Shown here piece by piece: positions 5,684 to 10,572 of a stretch of 10,572 nt of DNA; position 1 is the first letter of the stretch, and each line of letters starts with the position of its first letter. The notes beneath the pieces were generated by a model. That model ran no database searches. It was not told the DNA's origin and was given only the letters and a program-made list of their open reading frames with translations. The translations under genes and the position numbers were made by a program. The DNA comes from Phycisphaerae bacterium SM23_33 (GTDB lineage: Bacteria > Planctomycetota > Phycisphaerae > SM23-33), in assembly GCA_001303665.1 (NCBI GenBank), contig LJUF01000255.1:1-10572 (forward strand), read 5' to 3'.

Positions 5684-6430
5684 CTACAGCCGGTACATCA
5701 TCGTGTACAGGTTCCAGAAGATGTGCGCCCCGACGGCCACGCCGAAGCCGCGGAATACGAAGATCGCACCCAGGTACCATCCTGCCAGCGTGCGGAAGAC
5801 GAAGGGGCCCCAGGGAAAGCTCGCCCAGGTCATCTGGGCCGCACTGAAGTGATACAGGCTGAACAGCGCCGCGCCCAGAACCACCGCCATCAACGAGCAG
5901 GCGCGCTGGTTCAGGCCGAACACGTCCACCAGCAACAGCAGCACCAGGCTGATGAACACCAGGCGGAAGATGAACTCCTCGTAGATGCCCGCGCCGATCG
6001 ACACCAGGACCTCCTGAAAGATCAGCTGGGCCCTCGAGGCGGGCGCCGTGGCGGCCAAGCTCGCGATCACTCGCCCGGTGACGTGGCTGATGACGATCAG
6101 CGGGAGCATCTCGATCAGGGACTCCACGACCATCCCCGCCAGCACCTGGCCGCGCAGCTCGAAACGCAAGCGACGCCGCTGGGCCCAGTGCTGGCCCAGG
6201 AGCACCATCACGACGGCCAGTCCGGGCAGAAACCACCACGCCTCGGCCCCGAAGTAGCGCAGCAGGCTGGTGATGTCGCGGGGAGCCATCAGCCTGGTGC
6301 CGCAGAACAGCGCCCCCACGTGGAAGGTCAGCAGCAGCGGGAACACAAACACCAGGCTGTTCCAGGGCAGTTGGGTCTGATCGAAGTAGGTCTCGATCCT
6401 GCGAGGAAATGAGCGGCGCTTCCGTGGCAT
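5684..6430 (-). CDS. CPBP-family intramembrane metalloprotease (CAAX/Abi type)
   Basis: 248-residue polytopic membrane protein of the CPBP family (type II CAAX prenyl protease/Abi, glutamic intramembrane endopeptidase). Four conserved elements are visible: E151-E152-xxx-R156 (YEEFIFR), F190-xxx-H194 (FSLYH) and H236-xxx-N240 (HIFWN), all within hydrophobic helices. Several other membrane segments lie around residues 24-42, 64-78, 97-117 and 157-171. The catalytic set is complete, so it should be active. The substrate is unknown. Bacterial members process peptides or proteins, and some sit near bacteriocin or export genes. The ATG at 6430 gives the usual family length. A much longer in-frame reading extends upstream through comEA-like sequence in another frame and is not credible. 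No Shine-Dalgarno precedes the start. It converges on the zinc-ribbon array. Confidence 0.88.
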   Translation of the reverse strand: MPRKRRSFPRRIETYFDQTQLPWNSLVFVFPLLLTFHVGALFCGTRLMAPRDITSLLRYFGAEAWWFLPGLAVVMVLLGQHWAQRRRLRFELRGQVLAGMVVESLIEMLPLIVISHVTGRVIASLAATAPASRAQLIFQEVLVSIGAGIYEEFIFRLVFISLVLLLLVDVFGLNQRACSLMAVVLGAALFSLYHFSAAQMTWASFPWGPFVFRTLAGWYLGAIFVFRGFGVAVGAHIFWNLYTMMYRL

Positions 6431-6436
6431 GGAGGC

Positions 6437-6442
6437 ATTATG
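6437..6442 (-). promoter_or_regulatory. Possible -10 element implying a near-leaderless mRNA
   Basis: On the minus strand, CATAAT ends 6 bases before the ATG of the CPBP protease. If it is a -10 box, transcription would start at or next to the start codon, which would fit the absence of a Shine-Dalgarno site. No good -35 box is seen, so confidence is low. Confidence 0.22.
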
Positions 6443-6510
6443 TCGGCCGGGGGTACCCCCCTCCAGAGAAAACTGCCCTCCGCGCTCGACCCCCGGCGAT
6501 TCCTGTGTCC

Positions 6511-6534
6511 CCCTCAGGCGGACTCGCCTCAGGG
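6511..6534 (-). terminator. Hairpin between the comEA-like and CPBP genes
   Basis: CCCTCAGGCG (6511-6520) and CGCCTCAGGG (6525-6534) form a 10-bp stem with one C-C mismatch and a 4-base loop, 48 bases after the comEA-like stop. There is no T-run on the minus strand. It could be a transcript-end or stabilising hairpin. The rest of the 152-base gap holds a perfect palindrome, GGGGGTACCCCC (6449-6460), and nothing else I recognise. Confidence 0.3.
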
Positions 6535-6582
6535 AGCCCGCCGTCGCCCTCGGCGCCCTTGGGTGCGACCGCCGCAGCCCTG

Positions 6583-6999
6583 TCATCTTTGGCCGGGGGC
6601 GTCCGTCCCCGGCGGGGCGCCGAGCTTGAGGTAGTCCCTGATTGCTTCGACCGTGCCCGGCCCGATGCCGCGGACGCGGGCGAGGTCTTCGGCCGATCGG
6701 AATGCGGGGGAGGGGTGCTCGCGCCGGTAGGCGACAATCGCCCTCGCCCTGACCAGGCGGATGTTTGGAAGCCGCCGAAGGGAGGCGGCGCTGGCCGTGT
6801 TCGGGTCGATCTTCTCGGCCGCCAGGCTTACTCGGCGCGGGTCGGCCGAGCCGGCCGGATCGAATCGCGCCCGCTCCGGCAGCGCCGCCGGGACCAGGAC
6901 CGCCGCGCCCACGACGCACAGCGCAACCAGCGGGCCAAGATCGTGGCGCCGCCACGACAGATCGTGCACTCGACCCGCTGGAGAAGCTGCAATGCCCAT
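6583..6999 (-). CDS. ComEA-like helix-hairpin-helix membrane protein
   Basis: 138-residue protein with one hydrophobic segment at about residues 21-41 and a C-terminal pair of helix-hairpin-helix motifs. The first is IDPNTASAASLRRLPNI (64-80) and the second is VRGIGPGTVEAIRDYL (109-124). This is the layout of the DNA-binding part of ComEA, the competence receptor that binds incoming DNA outside the membrane. The linker between anchor and HhH region is short. No other competence gene is present here, so a role in DNA uptake is inference. Many such proteins in Planctomycetes are annotated only as HhH-domain proteins. ATG 6999 is the first start and has no strong Shine-Dalgarno sequence. The gene lies 128 bases downstream of the GH10-like gene and upstream of the CPBP protease, all leftward. 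Confidence 0.82.
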   Translation of the reverse strand: MGIAASPAGRVHDLSWRRHDLGPLVALCVVGAAVLVPAALPERARFDPAGSADPRRVSLAAEKIDPNTASAASLRRLPNIRLVRARAIVAYRREHPSPAFRSAEDLARVRGIGPGTVEAIRDYLKLGAPPGTDAPGQR

Positions 7000-7127
7000 G
7001 ACTCAACGGAATAAGACCGGTCCTCTTGGCCGCCGGAGCACCTACGTCCCTGACCGGAGGAGGCAAAGAGAACCGCCAACCACCACGAGGAGCTTTCCGC
7101 GGGCCGGAGGGAACCGCCGTCGGCCGA

Positions 7128-8711
7128 TCACTCCTCCGGCAATCCCGGCGGCACAATTCTCTGGGCTGCCTCGCCAGCCTCGCCGCCCTCGGGACCCTCG
7201 GGTTCCTGCGGGGTCTCGCGGATCAGCTTGGTCTTGAAGCTGCGAAGCTCCCTGTAAGCCAGCTTGGGCTCCATGTCGTTGCGGCACAGCCCGCCGTGGG
7301 GGATGTAGTGTCCCTCGTAATCGGCCAGGTCGCGCCAGCAGATGGATTCCACAAACGGCTTGGAGATGGCGATCTTGTAGAAGGCGTGAAGCCACTCGGC
7401 CTGGAGCCTGGGGCTCCAGTGCTGGTGCCACAGGCCTGCCTTGGGCACGGGGGCCTGCCCTCCCCAGGCGTCCCAGGCATCCGGGGTAACGTCCGAGGGG
7501 ACCTGGCAGGCGGTCACGTGGACCGGCTTGCCGAAGGAGACGAACTCATCCAACAGCGAGCTGACCTGCATCAGGTCGCGCACGTACAGCCCGTCCTGCG
7601 GGACGCCCATCAGCAGCTTCACGCCGAACGCATCGAACTTCACGCCGCTCTGGGCGGCCATGTCCGCGTACATCAGCGGAGGGATCGTTCGCTGGTTCCG
7701 GGCGTAGTATTCCCCCCACGGCATGGCCAGTTCGATCATGACTTGCCGGCGGGGCACGAGCTTCTTGACCAGCAGGCAGCACATTCGGGTCAGCTCCATG
7801 AGCTGCTCGAACGTCAGATTGAAGTTGTTGTACGCGTGAATGCCCGACACCACGTTCCACACGCCCACCTGCCGCTTGTACCGCTCGACGACCCGCTGGA
7901 CGTGCTCGTAGATCATGTCCCGCAAGGACTCGTAGTCGTTTTCCCAGATGTACAGCCACTCGGGCAGGTGGGTGGGCTCGAAGCTCAGCAGGGGGCCGGC
8001 CTGGAGGGGCTTGCGCGCCACGGAGGCCCAGTTGACCCACGAGTCGATCTGGGCGTACTGGAGCTGGCGCTCCTTCGGCTCCACGTGCTTCCAGGGGATC
8101 GGCAGGCTGACGAAGTCGAAGATCTCCCGCAGACGTTCCTGGTATTCCTCGGAGGTGCTGAACAGGTCGACCATGCATCCGAAGCTGGGTCTCCAGTTCG
8201 CCCCGCCGGTGGCCATGCGGCGCTGGATGAAGATGTCCGCGTGGAACAGGGCCATCTTCTCGCCCAGCGTGACGCCCTCGGCCAGGGCCTGGTCTGCCAG
8301 GGCCGCCGCCGCCGACGGCTCCGACGCCTTCAGCGACGCGATGAACTTCTTCCGGATCGTACCGAACTCCTGGTTCAGCAGCTCGGCATCGGGGTAGTCG
8401 AACAGGCCCCAGTCCTCCCGCTTCTGCGCGATCCGCATCATCTGCGCCCGGGCCAGCTCCACGTTCAGGTTATAGGCCTTGCTCCGCTCGGGCAGCCGCG
8501 TCGTCGGAACCAGGAAGCGCCCCGCCGTGCCCGCCTCCCACATCAGCGCCAGGCCGCACGCACCCGGAATGCGCTTCATACACCGCACCTGCCCGTTGCC
8601 GGCGGCAAGGTCCGCGCGCAGCGGGATCGAGTCCTGCGCGAACATGTACGCGCCGGACAGGTCGATATCCTTGGCCGGGGCGCCGTTGCTGTACACGTCA
8701 AACCGCAGCAT
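7128..8711 (-). CDS. GH10-fold glycoside-hydrolase-like protein lacking both catalytic glutamates
   Basis: 527-residue protein. Residues about 175-495 follow the order of landmarks in GH10 (endo-beta-1,4-xylanase family) barrels: FGCMVDL, PIPWKHVEPKE, VGVWNVVSG, KPVHVTACQ, RLQAEWLHAFYKIAISKPFVES and WRDLADYEGHYIPHGGL then PKLAYREL. In active GH10 the acid/base Glu is in WDVVNE. Here the motif is W285-N-V-V-S-G290, so Glu is Gly. The nucleophile Glu of ITEL is A401 in VTAC. It is thus unlikely to hydrolyse xylan by the GH10 mechanism and may bind carbohydrate or use other residues. Residues 1-150 form a separate N-terminal part that is not GH10. No signal peptide is visible. The C-terminus ends in an acidic, Gly/Pro-rich tail. 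ATG 8711 is chosen for its GGAGG six bases upstream. Confidence 0.72.
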   Translation of the reverse strand: MLRFDVYSNGAPAKDIDLSGAYMFAQDSIPLRADLAAGNGQVRCMKRIPGACGLALMWEAGTAGRFLVPTTRLPERSKAYNLNVELARAQMMRIAQKREDWGLFDYPDAELLNQEFGTIRKKFIASLKASEPSAAAALADQALAEGVTLGEKMALFHADIFIQRRMATGGANWRPSFGCMVDLFSTSEEYQERLREIFDFVSLPIPWKHVEPKERQLQYAQIDSWVNWASVARKPLQAGPLLSFEPTHLPEWLYIWENDYESLRDMIYEHVQRVVERYKRQVGVWNVVSGIHAYNNFNLTFEQLMELTRMCCLLVKKLVPRRQVMIELAMPWGEYYARNQRTIPPLMYADMAAQSGVKFDAFGVKLLMGVPQDGLYVRDLMQVSSLLDEFVSFGKPVHVTACQVPSDVTPDAWDAWGGQAPVPKAGLWHQHWSPRLQAEWLHAFYKIAISKPFVESICWRDLADYEGHYIPHGGLCRNDMEPKLAYRELRSFKTKLIRETPQEPEGPEGGEAGEAAQRIVPPGLPEE

Positions 8712-8717
8712 GCTCTG

Positions 8718-8722
8718 CCTCC
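8718..8722 (-). promoter_or_regulatory. Ribosome binding site that fixes the GH10-like start
   Basis: GGAGG on the minus strand, six bases before ATG 8711. It rules out the longer in-frame start at 8786, which would translate the palindromic element at 8725-8775. Confidence 0.75.
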
Positions 8723-8724
8723 GG

Positions 8725-8775
8725 CCTGCCTGCCGGTCGCCACGGGCCGCTCGATGCGGCGAGCAGACAGGCAGG
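8725..8775. repeat. Palindromic element with CCTGCCTG/CAGGCAGG arms, long form
   Basis: CCTGCCTG (8725-8732) and CAGGCAGG (8768-8775) are perfect inverted arms. Inside them TCGCC (8737-8741) pairs with GGCGA (8758-8762), giving an extended hairpin. The loop contains a further small inverted repeat, GCCGC/GCGGC. It lies immediately upstream of the GH10-like gene, so it would be in that gene's 5' leader if transcription comes from upstream. Confidence 0.6.
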
Positions 8776-8914
8776 GCCATCCGCATTGCCGGTCGGTGCC
8801 GACCCCAGGGCCCAAGCCCTACCCAATAGGATACTCTCGGCCGGTCTTTCTGGCTACCATGTGTTTGGCCGATCTGGCGCGTACGAGCCGGTTGTGTTGC
8901 GGGTGCGTCTCGAA

Positions 8915-8934
8915 CCTGCCTGCCGACAGGCAGG
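8915..8934. repeat. Palindromic element with CCTGCCTG/CAGGCAGG arms, short form
   Basis: A perfect 8-bp stem CCTGCCTG/CAGGCAGG with loop CCGA. The arms are identical to those of the long form 140 bases away. It interrupts the region where repeat copy B resembles the upstream flank of copy A, as if it were inserted there. Confidence 0.65.
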
Positions 8935-8939
8935 GGTCG

Positions 8940-9044
8940 CAGTGCGCAGATCGTGCGTCTCTGGTATCGCCGTCAGGCGGCTCTCGCACGTCGATCCCGA
9001 TGGATATCGGGACACTGCGAACGCACAACGCAGCCGGCTCGGCG
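8940..9044 (+). repeat. Structured dispersed repeat, copy B (three-stem fold)
   Basis: Matches 1134-1235 in the same orientation. It can fold with an outer stem GTGCGT/ACGCAC (8953-8958 with 9021-9026), hairpin 1 CGCC-GTCA-GGCG (8968-8979, extended by a T-G pair) and hairpin 2 TCCCGAT-GGAT-ATCGGGA (8995-9012). Hairpin 2 sits between the same GTCGA and CACT flanks as in copy A but has a different stem sequence. Copy B lies antisense to, and at the end of, the phosphofructokinase remnant. The weaker upstream extension runs from about 8885 and includes the short palindrome at 8915-8934. Confidence 0.7.
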
Positions 9045-9326
9045 TATACGGGCAAGCCGTCCTGGCCGATCTCGATCTCGGCCGGGTCCTCCTTGCCCAG
9101 ATCGTACAGCTCCTCCCGCAGCACGCCGAGGATGGCGTTCAGCCGGCCGTGGACGCCGGGGAACACGTTGGGACGAGCCAGCCCGGTCTGGATGACGCCG
9201 CAGGCGCCGGGGTTGATCACGGCGGTGAGCCCGCCCGATTGAGCCACCAGCGCCCTGCCCGCCAATGCGACCATGCTTGTGCCTCTCCTGCGCCCTGGTG
9301 TCCTCGACAACAGCAAACGTCCCGCC

Positions 9327-9354
9327 ATTATATTCGCCCGCGCCCGGCTGGCAA
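9327..9354 (-). promoter_or_regulatory. Near-consensus sigma-70-type promoter of the phosphofructokinase remnant
   Basis: On the minus strand TTGCCA (9349-9354), a 16-base spacer and a perfect TATAAT (9327-9332) lie about 53 bases before ATG 9274. It is the best promoter in the window. Because the gene behind it is broken, it may now mainly drive the GH10-like gene at 8711 and those after it. The rest of the 230-base divergent gap (9275-9504) shows nothing else that I can support. Confidence 0.65.
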
Positions 9355-9504
9355 TATCTCTCGGACGAGCGGCCTTGCCCCTTGCCGGTGTGTGTCGGCG
9401 GGCCTTGGCCGTGGCGGCCGGCGTATCGTAGGCGGAGGCCCGGTGTGAGCGTCGGCGCCCGGGCCGGTCGCCTTGACAGGTTCCCGGCGAGTCCACCCGA
9501 GGGC

Positions 9505-10572
9505 ATGGGTCAGGCCAGCGCCATCGATGCTCCACGTATCCTGGTGATGTCTCGGAGCCTATCCGAAGCGGACAGCCGCTGCGCGCAGTTGATCGTGGCC
9601 GGCTGGCAGGTCGTCCGCGCCGTGGAGCAGGTCGAGGCCCTCACGGCCGTCAGATCCCAGGCCATCGACCTCGTCGTGCTGCACATGCCCGTGGACGAGA
9701 CGGCGGACCTGGATCTGCCCAGCGTCCTCCGGAAGGTCTCGTCCGCGGCGTATCTGCCGGTGATGATCCTGACCGACGATCCGGCCGAGGAACAGTGCTG
9801 CGGCTTCCTCGACGGCGGCGCCGACGACGTGATCTGCCAGCAGACCTCGCCGGCGGAGATGGTCGCCCGCATCGGCGCGCTGCTGCGGATCAAGGAGCTT
9901 CACGACCAGTTGGCCGCCTCGCAGCTGGCCCTGCGGCGGGCCCTTCAGCGCGAACGAAAGCTCCTGGCCAAGCTCAAGCGCGACAACGCCCAGCTCCAAG
10001 CCCAGTGCACCACCGATCCATTGACCCACGTGCAGAACGTGCGAAGTTTCCGCGACCTCCTCGCCCACGAGTTCCGGATCGCCAAGCGCTACCACCAGAG
10101 CCTCAGCCTGCTCATGCTGGACGTGGACCACTTCAAGGTGGTCAACGACACCCACGGCCATCCCAGCGGCGACTACGTCCTGAAGGAGCTGGCCGTCATC
10201 CTGACCCGCTCGGTCCGTGAATCGGACGTGGTGGCGCGTACCGGCGGGGAGGAGTTCAGCGTGGTGCTGCCGAAAGCCGCACGCGAGCAGGCCAACCAGT
10301 TCGCCGAGCGCATCCGCAGCGAGGTCCACGCGCGGGACTTCATCGTCTACGGCCACCACATCCACATCACGGCATCGGTCGGCTCGGCCAGCTTCCCCGG
10401 CGACCCGGAGATCACGGAACCGGACATGCTGGTCTACTGCGCGGATCAGGCCCTCCTGGTGGCCAAAGACTCCGGGCGGGACCGCGTGGCGGCTTTTCGC
10501 GACCTGGACCCCGCCGTCCGTCAGCGTCTGCGGAGGCAGTACACGCAGGCCACCCGGCGCCCCGTGGGCAGG
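9505..10572 (+). CDS. Diguanylate cyclase with degenerate receiver domain (3' truncated by window)
   Basis: Cytoplasmic enzyme expected to make c-di-GMP from two GTP. 356 codons are visible and the frame is open at the window end. Residues 10-130 have a receiver (CheY-like) fold, but the phosphoacceptor Asp is H60 (DLVVLHMP), the acidic pair after strand 1 is S16-R17, and the conserved Lys is Q112 (DDVICQQ). Only T90 is kept. A coiled-coil linker spans about 133-168. The GGDEF domain is intact: DPLT at 171-174, LDVDHFKVVND at 205-215 with metal-binding D206, GHPSGD at 218-223, GGEEF at 247-251 and ADQALLVAKDSGRDRV near the end. R238-x-x-D241, five residues before GGEEF, is the product-inhibition I-site. 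ATG 9505 has only a weak GAGGG before it. The 5' flank is shared with the divergent phosphofructokinase remnant. Confidence 0.92.
   Translation, partial: MGQASAIDAPRILVMSRSLSEADSRCAQLIVAGWQVVRAVEQVEALTAVRSQAIDLVVLHMPVDETADLDLPSVLRKVSSAAYLPVMILTDDPAEEQCCGFLDGGADDVICQQTSPAEMVARIGALLRIKELHDQLAASQLALRRALQRERKLLAKLKRDNAQLQAQCTTDPLTHVQNVRSFRDLLAHEFRIAKRYHQSLSLLMLDVDHFKVVNDTHGHPSGDYVLKELAVILTRSVRESDVVARTGGEEFSVVLPKAAREQANQFAERIRSEVHARDFIVYGHHIHITASVGSASFPGDPEITEPDMLVYCADQALLVAKDSGRDRVAAFRDLDPAVRQRLRRQYTQATRRPVGR

Larger units (their letters stand above)
8819..9274 (-). pseudogene. 5' remnant of a PPi-type 6-phosphofructokinase gene
   Basis: From ATG 9274 the first about 68 codons match the N-terminus of the pyrophosphate-dependent/ancient phosphofructokinase family: ALVAQSGGLTAVIN (nucleotide-binding start), GVIQTGLA, VHGRLNAILGVL and EELYDLGKEDPAEIE. 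The usual next block, with the GTxRxK/GSCRYK-like segment, is missing. By about 9071 the match ends, and from 9044 the frame reads through repeat B and a hairpin to a TAG at 8819. The full protein would be about 400 residues, so substrate- and catalytic-site segments are absent. AGGAG lies 10 bases before the start, and a near-consensus promoter is upstream, so a short non-functional peptide may still be made. The rest of the gene is not in this window. Deletion or insertion associated with the repeats is the likely cause. Confidence 0.7.

Noticed and set aside
5684..7156. A 490-codon extension of the CPBP protease frame
   Set aside because: The upstream half overlaps the comEA-like gene in another frame and is low-complexity Arg/Pro/Gly. 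The family length fits the start at 6430.
7026..9242. A 738-codon open frame on the plus strand opposite the GH10-like gene
   Set aside because: It is antisense to a gene with clear family landmarks, is rich in His, Gln, Arg, Leu and Val in a pattern typical of reverse reading in GC-rich DNA, and runs through repeat B. It has no recognisable domain.
9473..9501. TTGACA upstream of the diguanylate cyclase as a -35 box
   Set aside because: The -35 is perfect, but the region 16-18 bases downstream is GC-rich with no -10-like sequence. A similar TTGACA at 3668-3673 before zinc-ribbon 2 was rejected for the same reason.

Overview
The window looks like a chromosomal segment of a GC-rich planctomycete, most likely from the Phycisphaerae/Sedimentisphaerales side. 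The main evidence is a pair of prepilin-like proteins with the FTLVELL leader and a C-terminal H-X9-DG motif, a combination abundant in Planctomycetes. This placement is an inference from protein features, not from a marker gene. I see no rRNA, tRNA, CRISPR array or recognisable transposase.

Plus strand, left part (1-5662): the 3' part of a DegT-family aminotransferase comes first, then an intergenic region with a structured repeat (copy A) and a 20-bp inverted repeat, then purC. After purC comes an array of a two-gene cassette: a small membrane-anchored protein with four CxxC zinc-ribbon pairs, followed by an H-X9-DG prepilin with its own promoter-like leader. Two cassettes are complete (2356-3671 and 3730-5139). 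The array is flanked by remnants: the C-terminal end of an earlier prepilin directly after purC (2201-2331), and a deleted and frameshifted third zinc-ribbon gene (5287-5662).

Minus strand, middle part (5684-8711): three genes read leftward. They are a GH10-fold protein that lacks both catalytic glutamates, a ComEA-like helix-hairpin-helix membrane protein, and a CPBP (CAAX/Abi) intramembrane protease.

Right part (8712-9504): there is no intact gene here. It holds two hairpins that share the same 8-bp arms, copy B of the structured repeat, and the 5' end of a PPi-type phosphofructokinase gene that loses homology about 70 codons in, next to repeat B. That remnant still has a near-consensus promoter and a Shine-Dalgarno site. 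From 9505 to the window end, on the plus strand, runs a GGDEF diguanylate cyclase with a degenerate receiver domain.

The two most unusual things are the zinc-ribbon/prepilin cassette array with decayed ends, and the dispersed repeat whose two copies keep the same three-stem fold with different stem sequences.
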